From Spongilla lacustris (taxonomy: Eukaryota > Porifera > Demospongiae > Spongillida > Spongillidae): 64,000 nucleotides of DNA. The notes below the pieces were generated by a model, which had not been told where the DNA came from, ran no database searches, and saw only the letters and a list, made by a program, of their open reading frames with translations. The stretch lies in the NCBI GenBank assembly GCA_949361645.1, contig OX442419.1, forward strand, positions 4,026,757 through 4,090,756, in the 5' to 3' direction. Shown here one piece after another: positions 10,506 to 22,320 of the stretch. Within the stretch, counting starts at the first letter, position 1; the number at the start of each line of letters is the position of its first letter. The translations under genes were made by a program, and so were the position numbers.

Positions 10506-10639
10506 CGATCATGGCCGAACATCTGGAAAAGAGCCAGCCCCGGGTGTACCTAACTATTTGGAAACCTGCCGGCACGTAGCACGTTTGATTAACGCACATA
10601 TGTACTATACATGTACTGCTGAAATTTATCGTACCGTGC

Positions 10640-11022
10640 CAGGTCCCCAGACTAAGTGTTGATTACATCAACAATATTGCTTTTTAGCGATTTAATAACC
10701 CGTGAATTAGTAAGGCTTTGTACAGGCAGGAAAAGCAAAGGTCATATAAAAAGGGCTAATCGATTATCATTTCCTACCGATTTTTGCATATGAACATTGA
10801 CTAATCGCGACTTTGAAAAACAGAATAGGTTTCTTCGACTAAAGGAAATTATGAAATCGGTAACCTGCTATTCTACTAAATGCATAGTCGACCGAATAGG
10901 TAATCGCCTGTAAAACCTGAAAATCGGTTACACACCTTAAGCTTACTTACTAACAGGTTAATAAATCGGTAGAAAGAACCTTTGTTTATGTAATCAACGC
11001 TTAGACTTAGTCTGGGGACCTG
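10640..11022. mobile_element. Palindromic MITE
   Basis: The ends CAGGTCCCCAGACTAAG and its complement bound about 383 bp. Homology between the halves continues inward through GTTGATTACAT, CGATTTA and TAACC..AGTAAG. No coding capacity. No clear target duplication was found. Confidence 0.8.
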
Positions 11023-11639
11023 GCTGAAAGTGAGAAAGGACACAGCCTTTGAACTCTTCATTTTACAAAACCAGGGAGATCAGTGACATGTTTGGGAGGC
11101 TAAATATCACCCTGGTTAGAGCCATAGCAAGCTAGGGCCATACTGGCCAGGAATGTGGTCCCTACTGACTTTAATCAAATTTTAGTTTAGTGCATGGTGT
11201 CAAATAACAATTTTGTGTTTGGCATTTTTATAATTTTTATATTTTTATATTTGATATATTTTGTTTACTATTGTGCAACAGACAATATACATGTAGCAAG
11301 CAAGTAACAGAAAACTGTTCAAATGGGCTCAATCCTACTTAGGATGGCCAATGCTACTGATCGCACAAGATAGGTGTTTAGTCTGCCATATATATATATA
11401 GGTCGTGTGTGATGACAGACTTTTCCTTGGAGCAGATGATTGCCAGCCATGATTTTATTAATGACAGAAAATGAATAATACATAGAATAATTAATGTATT
11501 TCACTGTCCTCAAAAAACAAGGCAATCTTCACTAGCGAAGGTGCCCAGGACTGTGACAGCATTACTTCGCTGTACAGCTAAAACAAGGCATTGAAGTAGA
11601 TATGAAAAGGACTACACTTCCCCCTGGCACCTTACGAAC
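11023..11639. other. No recognised gene
   Basis: AT-rich unique sequence with a short TATATATATA run near 11,390. Nothing further is supported. Confidence 0.4.
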
Positions 11640-14004
11640 ATGACAAGCAAAATTCTCTAGGAATTCCAGAGTCTGTTTTCCAAACACACACAAGGTTTCA
11701 ATGACAGCTGGAGCAAACAGATACATATTGGGGTCCATATCTGAGTATTTGTCGGATTTCCTTCTCTCAGCTTTTCAGCCACTGCCCATGCCTCCTGTGA
11801 TGCAACTCTGCAGAAGGTGCATAGGTGTTGCATCCCATACAAGATGTTTTCTACATTTCCATGGAACCAAGGTAGGCCTCTTACCATCGGAACAAGTGAT
11901 TCCATTGGATTCAAATAGTGATGGAATCCGAGACGCCCTTAAAGCTCTGTGAATGATATCATTCAAACAACTATGATGGTGCTAACGACCTTGGCTTTAG
12001 ACACAACTAAGGCCATGGGTGGCAAAGGTGGTGACCTCAGAACCACAGTGATGGCAACAATGTGGTTTACAAAATGCCAAGCCAAGACAATCTGAAAGGT
12101 GGAGTCATCCATTCGGAGACCCAATAAAGACAATGACAGTGCATTAAGCCAAATGTTGCTAGAAGGTGACTTTTTGATGTCTAGCTCATTTGTTGCTGAG
12201 TTCAATAAAGACTTCTTTGATGGCTAGGATTGTTGGTATGTTCCATGACGTTTGGTGATAGGAAGTAATACCTTCTGGAGAAGATTGGTTACAGCTGTTG
12301 ATCCATAAGGCAAGAGCTTCCCAAAAACTGGGTAAATCAGTATCACTGAACTGTCAAGGAAGAATTTGGTGGACTAGAGTGGAAGAGGCAGCAGCTGTAG
12401 CCAAGAAGGCAGAAGGTGCCAGCTGCAAAGCACTGCTAATTCCAGGACCACCATGCCTTACCGAAGGAACAGCTGGAGTCCACACAGAATGATCATGGGA
12501 GAGGTAAGGTATTTCACATACAGCATCATATTGGTGAAGTTGTGGTGATACAAAGCATGATGCAGTGCGAAGACACTACAGTAGCTTTGGAAGGGCATTG
12601 GGTAGGCATCATGTGTTGATAGTAGTGTCAATCTCTAGCTCAGTGTGTACTGATGAAATACCAGGCACCGACATCACCTAATGGTGAACCCAGTAGAGTG
12701 GCCATAAATAGTTTTACAATTCTTGAACAAGGGGGGTTAAGTTTTAGGCCAACGTCTTTGGCTCCTTGCTTAAACATGTCTAGACCATTGGAAATATCCT
12801 CCACATCTCCACCCAGGCTGATATCATCAAGCTAGGACATTCTTAACTCTGAACTTAGAGTCAGTATTAATGTTATTATTACAATCATACATACACCATG
12901 CACTTATCATATACCATGCAAGTAATCTAACTGCTCATACTCGAATAGACATAAATTTGTTACTTTTATTTACACTAATATCATACATGCACATGTATAA
13001 CAAATACACCCAAAATGACCATATTGTGTCAATGTCAGCAGTAACTTGCAATGATCTTGCAAGGATAGCCCTAGCATTTGTTCACACCAGTATGATGCTG
13101 AGCCTGCCCTATAGATCTCCTAAAACTTGGGATTTACTGGAGAATGGCTTCTTGCATGGCTATGTAGGAGAAAGTGTTGCATGCCTCTTCACCCAAGGCT
13201 CCATAGGTTTTAACTACTAGTGGAATGCACTACCAACCAATACCTTAGCACATTGTGTCATTGTTTTAATGTTTACATGATTCTGCAGCATTACCACTTT
13301 GGAAACAATTTTGGGACTTAGCGGTGAAGTTACTGTGATGTCAAAAGCAGCAGTATCTTTAATTCTCCAGCTGGACACTAGAATATCTGCAGGCCAGGTT
13401 CTGAGTTTAATACTGCCTAAATGACATCCTGCCATAAGGCAAGCATGTAATGAAGCATGCACTTGCATTGCGAAGGCAATTGTGTCCGTTTGTAATACCG
13501 ATCACTTCCATGTTGGCATAGAGTCTAGTGCTTTTTCTGGCCACCATCTTCATGGTGAGAGGATACCAAAAAGCAATCTTGCCCTATGAGCGCATGACAT
13601 GGAATCAAATAACTGTGAAAAAGAGAAGGTCTCCAGCTTGTCAGAGAGGCTGTGTCATGTGAATTTTATTGTGCAAGCAGGATTCAATGGATATGATGTC
13701 AGAGGAGATGACAGACAGATTGAATGAGTCAATTGATGTGTGTAATCTGGGGTGCCACATTCAGAGTTGCACAGAGATGAAATATATGCAGCTGTCAAGT
13801 GATGTGAAAGTAATTGGAAACCTAGGTCTCCCCTGTGTGGGCTTATTTGAAATTGGATTCATGCAGTACACTCAGAGAAGCATTTATTTTTGATTGACAC
13901 AGAAAGGTGCTGGAGTAGGAACTGGTAGGATTGTGAGTCTCCAGTGGTTTGATGCAGACAATGGCCAAGGTCCTTAAGAAATTGTTTCAGCACCAAACTA
14001 TTGT

Positions 14005-14345
14005 TATTATTTTATTAGATCTGACATGGATACACAAATCAGCATCAATCCACAGTATTGCCTATCTCACACATACAGCACACATAATACACACTATCTA
14101 CAACAATAACATGCAGTGTTTACAGAGAGCAGGACAGCTACAGGGTGGCTCGAGAATTTGCTCTCACAAGGGCCAAATTAATGCAATAGTTACAATCTCA
14201 TAATAAATATATATGTGCACACACAAGCATATAATATAGATTATATATAGTCAAACTATTTATAACACCCTAAAATTATATACGTCATAAAAGGTTGTTG
14301 GTGGGACACATCTGGCCAAAACAGCCCTGGCATTCTGCCTCATGA
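14005..14345. repeat. Dispersed repeat, copy 1
   Basis: Shares about 180 bp with 15,580-15,770 in the same orientation, including ATCCACA, CCTATCTCACAC, CACATAATACACACT and CTCGAGAATTTGCTCTCACA. It probably belongs to the retroelement debris around it. Confidence 0.6.
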
Positions 14346-14445
14346 GGTCACAGCTGAGCAACTGTAAATGCCTAATATAAAAGGTGAACATAGCTGAGTT
14401 ACTACTATTTTAGAACTGAAGCACATTGATAGCTTCATTGACCCA

Positions 14446-14520
14446 TTCATCCTCTAAGGGCACATGCCCCATAATTTCTCGCATTCATCCTCTAAGGGCA
14501 CATGCCCCATAATTTCTTGA
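14446..14520. repeat. 37-bp tandem duplication
   Basis: The phrase CATTCATCCTCTAAGGGCAC followed by ATGCCCCATAATTTCT occurs twice back to back. Confidence 0.85.
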
Positions 14521-15178
14521 GAACTTGGCCTCCTCCTATCTCAGCAGGTTTGAGCCACTTCTGGCAATTTATAGCAGACAGAGATTGATTACCTTTCGGT
14601 CAAATGGGTGGTGGGAGAGGGGCCAATTTGACACTAGAATGTTCTGCAGGTCTAGATGTCCCCATGCAAGCATTTGTGTTGTGGTGACAAAGTGGGCATG
14701 AATGAAGTGCCATCAGGCGTAAAAGGAAAGCCAAGCCACCATTTTAGAATCACGTGCGCTTCATCAGGCATCAATACAAAACCTAACTCTCTTTAAGCCA
14801 CGCATGGGCTTGAGGTGCAGAAATAGCCTGCAATCTGGCCTTTTTTCTCAGTTGGTGGCATCTGAAAATAGCTGGGGAATATTGGCAAGGTGGAACATCT
14901 AGTACACTTTGAAATGAGATGGCATCTGGCTGACTGACCATGGCATTGTAAGCAGCAGGAAGGTGCTCCTTTGAAGTCACAGTGTAATTACATGCATCTG
15001 AAGGCACTGACATGGTTAGAGATGGGATGTATATGCAGCAGGAGCGTGGCAATGAACGCAGACCAAGACCACCATGGCTCAGGTTAAGTGTGGCCTGCTT
15101 GGCTGCTGGAAGTGTTAGCTCAGTTGCTGCTGGTAATTCAAAGCTGTGAAGAACATCATTGTCAAATTGACTAAACAC

Positions 15179-16638
15179 TGACTCAGATAGGAGGTGTTGA
15201 CCATCCGAAACTTAGCACTTGATCTCAGGATGATGACAGCAACTTGAGGGTTGCACATTTGGGGTATAGAAGTGACAATAGATGAAATGCATCATTTCTT
15301 TTGGACTCAAATGTATTGATAGTGTCTCAGCACTCCTAATGGTGGCACCTAGTAATATGAAGACAAGCTGAGCATGGAATATCACAAGAGAACGGGGAGA
15401 TTACTTGGGTACTGAATAATGGAAAATTGATGTGGTGAGCAAATGGATGTGTCATTGTTGCACGGCTGGCAAAATATCTAGAGCTCTGGATAGTGCAGCC
15501 CCATCCTCCAGATATCAGCAGTTCAGCAACATTGTATTGTGATATTACATGTATTTACATATATATATATATATATATTATTATTTTTGGATGCATAATT
15601 AAATCAACATAAATCCACAATATCACCCATCTCACACCTACTGTACACATAATACACACTCTACCTAAGGTTCAACACTAAAATGCAGAGCAGAACAGCA
15701 AGGCTCGAGAGTTTGCTCTCACAAAGACCAAACTGACTTAGGATGGCCCTGCCTCATGGACAAATGAGTGACAAGTCAGGAAAGTGCTTGAGTACCACAA
15801 CATTCATATGTCTCCACCACAAGTGGGATACAAACCCAACCAGTTCCCTGCACCTTTCTATTGTCATTAACACTACACCAAACACAAAATTAAGCTGTTA
15901 GGAAAGTGGGAGCTCACTAGCCAGGATGGCTCTGGCAATGGGCCATATTCATTCACCCACAACTCTTATAATTAGCCATGCACCACTGATGACTTGCATT
16001 GCGATGGGGGGGGGGGGGGGGGGGGGGGGGGGGAGACTACATGGTGAATGGTCAGATGAGATGCCAGTATCCTGGGCCTCTTTAATTTGCCCAATTTCCA
16101 TATGTCTCCCCTGTCATTGGAATGCAGGACCAACCTAACTCCTAGCATTTGGGTCCATTTGAGTGTAGCTTACAGGCCTCTGCTGCAAGGACAGCTGCAC
16201 CAGCTTGTAGACATGACTAACCTATGATGGCTGGGCAGAGGGGTATAATGTCCAGTGCAGCTGGTTTTGCCAGCTGATTAAGGTCTCTAGTAAGGCCATG
16301 GCCTGTCTCTAAATAAACACTCAGAATATTGATATAATTTTATTCCTATGGCTTATAAATATAATATACCTAACTATGCAGCACGTGTTATTATAAATTG
16401 GCAAAATTGGAGAGTGCGACAATGACTCAGCCTGGGCTCAAATCACGAATGATTGTATCAGTACATGTAGTTATATTACATGTACATGTACATGGAACCG
16501 GAAGGTGCAAGAAGGATCCTGTTTTATCGATCACATCACGAGACTTTGGGCTGAGCAATATACTAATCTAATTAACTCCTTTCCTTTGGAATGCTCATCA
16601 TAGTTGTCACTTGAAATGCCACACAGGTGACACCAAAA
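15179..16638. other. Intergenic with dispersed repeat copy 2 and a G28 tract
   Basis: 15,580-15,770 is the second copy of the 14,005 repeat. A (TA)n run lies near 15,560. G28 occupies 16,006-16,033. From about 16,300 the sequence is AT-rich and leads to the GPCR start at 16,639. No promoter element is decisive. Confidence 0.6.
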
Positions 16639-17718
16639 ATGGCCGGCAACTCCCAGCCCAACTGTAGCGTGTCGGACATCGAGCTCAAGCTAACCGCCTT
16701 ATTCGTCCTTAGTTCGACGGGAGGGGCAGCCGCCCTAGTATGCCTGCTAGCCGCCGTGTTGGTCATCGTCGCGAGGCTGCACAAGCTCTTCGCCTACCGC
16801 CTTGCCCTCTACCACGTGTTTATCGGACTGGTGAGTGGGACTGTCTGTGCGTGCGAGTTGCTCTCCGTTTTGTACTACGACGATCCGGTTTCGGTTCATA
16901 ATCCATGCACTGCAATAGCTTTTTTGATGCAGTACTCCCTGTGGATGAAGTTGTGTTTCACGGGCTGGGTGACCATCCATCTCTTCTGCTCCGCCATCTG
17001 CAACCGAGACCTCAAGAAACTCGAGATCCTGTGCATTTTCGCGTCTCTATTGATACCGGCGGTGATGTCCATCGTTCCCGTGGCATCACCCTCGTCCTCG
17101 TACGGGCTAGCCGGCGCGTGGTGCTGGATTAAGAGCATGAACGAGTGTTCTTCGAATGCCCAGTCAGAGGGCGTCGCCGCGCAGCTGACGCTCTGGCACG
17201 GCCCCGCGGCGGGAATGCTGGTCCTTGTTACTGTAACCCTCCTCACTGTGGTCGTTACTCTGGCTTGCAGAATGTATGCGGAGAAGGTGGACCGGGACAG
17301 GGCCGTTCTAGTCATCAGAAGGCCGACTTACACGAGTGACCTAAATCAGTTACTGCCTCTACTTGCTTACCCGGTCACGTGGTGTCTCATGGTAATTCCT
17401 TCCTTGCTGGAAGGTGTCTACCGCGCTTACTCCATTCCCAGGTGGGGCTTCGTGTTAGCTAACGCATTCTGCACCCCCGCCTGGAGTCTGGCTGCAGGCG
17501 TAACCATGGTGATTCATGTTCTACTTGTGCTGGGCAACAGAGCGTCAAAGACCCTCGGGGAAAGACGTGCACGGTATGGGTCCATTGAGGACTTTGGGAG
17601 CAGTGCTGCATATTACAGTACGGAGTCAGTGAATTGGAGCAGCTCGTTTCGGTCCTCCACCTCTTGCGAGCTAGCCAATAGGAATACAGGTACTTATTAC
17701 CCAGGACATCAGAACTAG
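16639..17718 (+). CDS. Seven-transmembrane receptor, cAMP-receptor/GPR157-like, paralogue 1
   Basis: A single-exon gene for 359 aa. I start it at the ATG at 16,639 (AAAATGG context) rather than an upstream in-frame GTG. Seven hydrophobic segments are visible at about 18-46, 50-78, 92-117, 127-149, 187-212, 236-262 and 270-299. The N-terminus is short with a glycosylation site (NCS, residue 8). Cys 90 at the top of TM3 and Cys 162 in extracellular loop 2 (AWCWI) are placed for the conserved disulfide; the WCWI loop is characteristic of cAMP-like and GPR157-like receptors. The C-terminal tail (about 300-359) is rich in Ser, Thr and Tyr, suitable for phosphorylation. It presumably signals through G proteins at the plasma membrane; the ligand is unknown. 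A paralogue lies at 24,919-25,968 in the opposite orientation, and they share AYRLALYH, YPVTWCL and ANAFCT.AWSLAAG. Confidence 0.88.
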   Translation: MAGNSQPNCSVSDIELKLTALFVLSSTGGAAALVCLLAAVLVIVARLHKLFAYRLALYHVFIGLVSGTVCACELLSVLYYDDPVSVHNPCTAIAFLMQYSLWMKLCFTGWVTIHLFCSAICNRDLKKLEILCIFASLLIPAVMSIVPVASPSSSYGLAGAWCWIKSMNECSSNAQSEGVAAQLTLWHGPAAGMLVLVTVTLLTVVVTLACRMYAEKVDRDRAVLVIRRPTYTSDLNQLLPLLAYPVTWCLMVIPSLLEGVYRAYSIPRWGFVLANAFCTPAWSLAAGVTMVIHVLLVLGNRASKTLGERRARYGSIEDFGSSAAYYSTESVNWSSSFRSSTSCELANRNTGTYYPGHQN

Positions 17719-18390
17719 AGTCATTTGAGGTGTTTAATTGATGCGTTGTAGTACGCAGCGCGCAGATGAAACATCAGGCAGATATTAAATACATAGTCAC
17801 GTGGTAAGGAATAAATAATACGTTTCCTATAATCCCATGCATTTTAATGCTACCCTTATTAATTCGACACAGCACTTTTTAGTCCGCTTCCATTTTCAGC
17901 GCAGTTTTTTCTACCCACTATACATTAACACAACTCCGTAGACGTAGACTTCAGCTGTGATAATGTGGGAACCCGACACGTGTGGCTAAACACGTCACTT
18001 TTTATCTATACTGTTAATTATTATCCATCTCAACATCTGGCCGCCATGGCCTTTCACACATCATTTCGTCACCCAGACCCTAAAATGTATGGATTCCATC
18101 ACCACTGTAACAGTATGATACATGTACGTGACTTGACCGCACTTACATTCATATATTAACGTTTACCGGTTACGGCGGACTCGATTTCTAGCTGATCCCA
18201 TGTACGTACGTAACGTATGCTAACGTGAGTGAATCTGGGAACAAGACTATGTTTGTCCATGAGCCTATAAAAGCTTTTTAATGTTCATGTGTACATGTAC
18301 CATTATATATACATGTACCAGGGTGTTGCATGCGGTACATGTCACAGGACCGTTTTAGTACTACGAAGGGAAAGATCGGAGCTTTGTAGA
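17719..18390. other. Intergenic with first copy of a direct repeat
   Basis: About 18,190-18,320 (GCTAACGTGAGTGAATCTGG, then AACAAGACTATGTTT, AAAGCTTTTTAATGTTCATG) recurs at about 19,260-19,395 on the other side of the hAT element. The 19,255 copy also has inverted ends around TTCCCAGACTCAC, so this is a miniature element family. No gene seen. Confidence 0.6.
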
Positions 18391-18398
18391 CTAAGAAC

Positions 18399-19134
18399 CA
18401 GTGTTGCCGCGAAATAGCCTTCATCTATAATCGTCTATATCGCGATATATCGCGATATGAGCGATATAAATATCGCGATATATTAAATTATTCATGATCA
18501 ATTATAGCTCGGTTATTAAATGTTGCGGTGAATAGTTATGGTTACCATGAAGGATATGGTACATATACGTGTATATAAGCTAAATGTACTTGCTACCACA
18601 GACGATTTTATGAGCGTTAATCGCAAAGCCTTCAAAACTGCCGTATGGGAGGCTTTGGATAGCACAAAAAAATCTTGCGCAATGTACGTTCCCAAGCAGC
18701 CTGTCAGCAGAATTAAATCAATTTCAGAAAATATGATCCATATTGTTGTGGTGGAGGAATCATGAGTCATACGTCCCTACCACAGCTAAACCAGCAAGCA
18801 AGTACTTGTGCATTTTTGCTTAGGTATTTTCCTTGAGAAGAAAAGGTTGCGCCCGTAGGGGCGTGGCATCTTGCTGCATTGGCAAACGTATATTTCTAAG
18901 GCAAAATTCAAACTGAACTGGTTTTATTTTCATTGATATACCTAAATGTATACTTATTCTCTGCTCGTTTCTAAATTTTCTTTCTGTATATCTTTGTTTA
19001 CGTCCGTACACGTTTATTTCGCGATATGACTAAAGATTAATCGCGATATATCGCCTTTCGCGATATATCGCCTTTCGCGATATAAACATTTAATCGCGAT
19101 ATATCGCCTTTCGCGATATATCGCGGCAACACTG
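18399..19134 (+). mobile_element. hAT-type non-autonomous element, 736 bp
   Basis: The ends CAGTGTTGCCGCG and CGCGGCAACACTG are exact complements, and CTAAGAAC is duplicated directly outside (18,391-18,398 and 19,135-19,142). An 8-bp duplication with CAGTG...CACTG ends is the hAT signature. Both subterminal regions hold clustered TATCGCGATA palindromes, about 18,435-18,485 and 19,018-19,125, which are plausible transposase-binding repeats. An interior frame of 75 codons (18,538-18,765) has no recognised domain and is not a transposase. Confidence 0.92.
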
Positions 19135-20361
19135 CTAAGAACTATGCCCGCATGCTCCTGGCGTAACACTCATGACCTCAAACAAAGGTTTTTAATCGCC
19201 TCCTCTTAATTGCAGACTGCTTGTATCACTGAACTTTCAATTTTTCCTAGTTTCGTTCCCAGACTCACTTGCGTAAGCGTTATCACATGCATATAACGAT
19301 GCTAACGTACGTGAGTGCGGAATCTGGGAACAAGACTATGTTTCCCATAAGCCTATGAAAGCTTTTTAATGTTCATGTATACATGCACCATTCTGGTTGT
19401 GGTACAGTTAACTGATTAAAACGTTCGAGAACATTTTGCACGGATTTTCCTAGCTTAGAGGTGATGTAATGGCATACACATGCGCGTATAGTGCATGCGT
19501 GTGCGTGTGCGTATGCAGCGTGTGTGTGTGTGAGTGCAGAGAATATTGGATATGTATTATAGTAAATGGGAAGTTCATTTATTTACTGACATGGTTTTAA
19601 CAAAATTAGATATATAAGAATTAATTAAACCCTGTGCATCCACATGTAACGATGTGTAAGCACTGCTTGTGTTAATACAGCCGTTTTTTATACACTGCAT
19701 GTAGTTAGGATTATAGGAATTTAATCAATATGTTACGATGCAGACCTAACTGAATTTGGCAATTAAATAGGGCTGCATTGCATTCCATGCAGGCTTTATT
19801 TCCAGCCTAAATCGAAACTACCCATAGCGATAGCGGCATTGCTACAGCCACCGCAGGCGCTCACTGGAGTTGTATAATCAGCTAGCCTATATAGCAAGGT
19901 GCCGAAAGAAATTTTTCGAAAGCTAAACTCAGCAAAGTTGCCGAATGGAGCAAAATGAATGCTTGAAAACAATGTTTTTACCAAGCGTAAGGCATATACT
20001 TGGTAATTATTTTAAAATGTAGTTTCTCATCAGCATCAAAGTAAAGTGCCACAGCAAAAAGCATTTTCCAAACACAGTACAGCAATTGTAATAGCCACCA
20101 TTAATAATCATTTGTACGCGTTAGTACAATTTGTAGTAGAGCTTCGCAATCACGCTAGCAACTGAAAGACACTTCCCTGACACGCGCGCGGACGTCAACT
20201 TATATGCTCATTAATTGCATAGGTTTATCAGTTTACCTCAGTGACTCCAATGTGAGATTATTGATAGTTTTAATACCGATTAAGGCGCGTGAAAAGCAAG
20301 CATGAAACACACGTGCACACTTGCGCGCGCCCACACGCACACATGCACACACACACGCACG

Positions 20362-20424
<63 letters not shown>

Positions 20425-20863
20425 CAAACATGATAGGCAGAATTGGTTTAACTCCGCTTAACGTACGCGGCGCACGTGAGGCTATAGGCATTCAATTTCG
20501 ACCCCATGTATTGCATTATTAGCCGCGCCACATAAACGTTGTACGTATAGCTCCATCTCATTTCTAAACAATGGGCCTGCATGCTGTTGCTCAAAAAACC
20601 GTTTAGCATATCGTATTCGTGACGAGTCAGCTAAAGCCAGGGGCAGCACCGAGTTAACTGACGATTAGTTCCTGCAGAGATGGTGCCGGTGATAATTCAC
20701 CCGTGGAGTTTGGGGGTTTGGACCCTCCTCTAATGCAACTTTTGAGAACCTGCATGGCTGTTTCGATCGCTAGATTCCCACTTCGAAAATGATCTTATAT
20801 ATAATCCGTAAAAACATACAAGCCGAGTAATAGCTTTGACATACATGTACATCATATTTATTT
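19135..20863. other. No recognised gene; CA microsatellite
   Basis: Holds the second copy of the direct repeat (about 19,260-19,395), a TG/CG-rich patch near 19,490-19,535 and a CA microsatellite at 20,338-20,422. The remainder is unique with no supported gene. Confidence 0.5.
20338..20422. repeat. (CA)n microsatellite
   Basis: CA repeat with a CACG-interrupted start and a pure run from about 20,366. Confidence 0.95.
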
Positions 20864-21682
20864 GGGACAGTGTCCAGCAAAATCGGGCTTGTGGGGTTAT
20901 AATTTTATCACTATAAAAATTGCACGTTGTACTAAACAACACATCTACGCAACGGTACTACCTTTTCCTTTCAAATTTCGTACACTTGTTCCCACACCAT
21001 TTCTCTGTGTGAAAATCGATTTTTGTGATCTACACCTTTTCCGTGCCGTGGATACAACAATCGTTAACCCGGCGGGTTAGAAATCCACATTTCTCCACGT
21101 ACGAGTGTTGAAAACGCGTCAAATTCGGAGTGTGCATAGAGGAGTTCTGTAGCTATTGATTTGTTCTGTTCGTTAGTTTCTGTATTATCCGTTACGGAGA
21201 TACAGTTGAGCAAATTACAGGCACATTTTCCCGCTTGATTCGCGCCAATGATACAATCACCGCCTTCCCATTCACTGAGCGGGACTCGATTTGCCAAAAT
21301 CATTGGCGCGAATCAAGCGGGAAAACGTGCCCGTAGTTTGTTCAATTGTATCTCCGTTACGGATAATATAGAAATTAACGAACAGAACAAATCAATAGCT
21401 ACAGGACACCTCTATGTACAACCCGAATTTGATCAACACTCGTACGTGGAGAAATGAGGAATTCTAACCCGCGGGGTTAACGATTGTTGTATCCACGGCA
21501 CGGAAAAGGTGTAGATCACAAATATCAATCTTCACACAGAGAAATGGTGTAGGAACAAGTGTACGAAATTTGAAAGGAAAGCGTAGTACCGTCGCGAAGA
21601 TGTGTTGTATAGTACAACGTGCAATTTTTATAGTGATAAAATTATAAACCCACAAAAGCCCGATCTTGCTGAACACTGTCCC
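20864..21682. mobile_element. Complete foldback element, 819 bp
   Basis: Long inverted arms of roughly 385 bp each flank a loop of about 45 bp (about 21,253-21,298). Termini read GGGACAGTGTCCAGC and its near complement. An exact 8-bp duplication, ATTTATTT, flanks it (20,856-20,863 and 21,683-21,690). The arms differ at scattered positions, so it has had time to diverge. There is no transposase. The class is open: hAT and P superfamilies both make 8-bp duplications. Relatives lie at 8,970 and at the right end of the window. Confidence 0.92.
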
Positions 21683-21701
21683 ATTTATTTATTCGCGTAC
21701 T

Positions 21702-21852
21702 CACTATGAAAAAGGTATTGTTATACACTTCTGTATAACAGTGTGTATATAGACGTTATTGCGTATACGTGTGTATAACGTCTCAATACGCAGTGTTATA
21801 CACAACTAATTGATGTTATACACTAGTGTATAACAACCCTTTTTACACAGTG
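21702..21852 (-). mobile_element. TTATAC-type MITE, copy 2
   Basis: A 151-bp element, the reverse complement of copy 1 with a few small indels. ACT flanks both ends, a possible 3-bp target duplication. It lies 19 bp from the foldback element. Confidence 0.85.
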
Positions 21853-22079
21853 ACTGATACATGTATAATAATTTGCTTTTTTTTAATTGAGAAGGTTCGC
21901 GCGAGGAGCCATTTGTTATGGACTGCATGCATAAGCGATGCATGCGATCAGTTCATTTTACGAAGTGTACATGTGTAGCCTGGAGAAACAGTTGTGCCGT
22001 TTTTTTTTAGGACACTGCATGTGTTACTTTTCTGTAAACACCAATGCAAGTCAACGATCCAAAATGCTCAGAACTATAG

Positions 22080-22320
22080 GATCGGTATTTGTCCCTACGG
22101 TGGATGAAATTTATGGGGCCTGGGGAAAGGAAGCCACTGCCATCATCTCCTCAGTAGCCTCCAGACTTGCCGGCGTTGCCGCCACCATGCATGTGCCGGC
22201 CAAAGCCCTTTGTACTCAATGAGATCAATGGTTGGTTGAACCTCTACCTTGTCTGTGCCAATGCAACAGCTGTTCTCTCTAGGATAGCTCCTTTAGAATG
22301 TCAACTTGATGCTACTTCTA
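22080..22320 (+). pseudogene. Retroelement C-terminus fragment
   Basis: Reads VFVPTVDEIYGAWGKEA then SSVASRLAG. A frameshift near 22,205 brings in NEINGWLNLYLVCANATAVL. The EIYGAWGKEA block and the ...EINGxLNL block are the last part of the same retroelement family as the 11.6-15.2 kb pseudogene. No upstream RT is present. Confidence 0.65.

Larger units (their letters stand above)
11640..15178 (-). pseudogene. Decayed non-LTR-type retroelement, C-terminal half
   Basis: Three blocks in order on the minus strand belong to one known type of retroelement polyprotein. (1) 15,178-14,650: LNLSHGGLGLRSLP, then KARLQAISAPQAHAWL and, after a stop, ILKWWLGF; this is the region after the RT domain. (2) 13,468-13,217: WPADILVSSW then AAFDITVTSPLSP, resembling a PD-(D/E)xK-like nuclease core. 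(3) 11,966-11,640: NDIIHRALRASRIPS, SDGKRPTLVPW and HLVWDAT, then a stop, then KSDKYSDMD and APAVIETL. Stops and frame changes separate the blocks, and block spacing (1.3 kb between 1 and 2) is too large for an intact protein, so later insertions are present. The RT core itself is absent or unrecognisable. Family recognition rests on my memory of similar sponge and cnidarian proteins. Confidence 0.65.

Noticed and set aside
16627..16638. GPCR 1 start four codons upstream
   Set aside because: That codon is GTG; the ATG at 16,639 has a good context.
18538..18765. Transposase inside the hAT-type element
   Set aside because: The 75-codon frame has neither hAT dimerisation nor RNase H-like motifs and is far too short.
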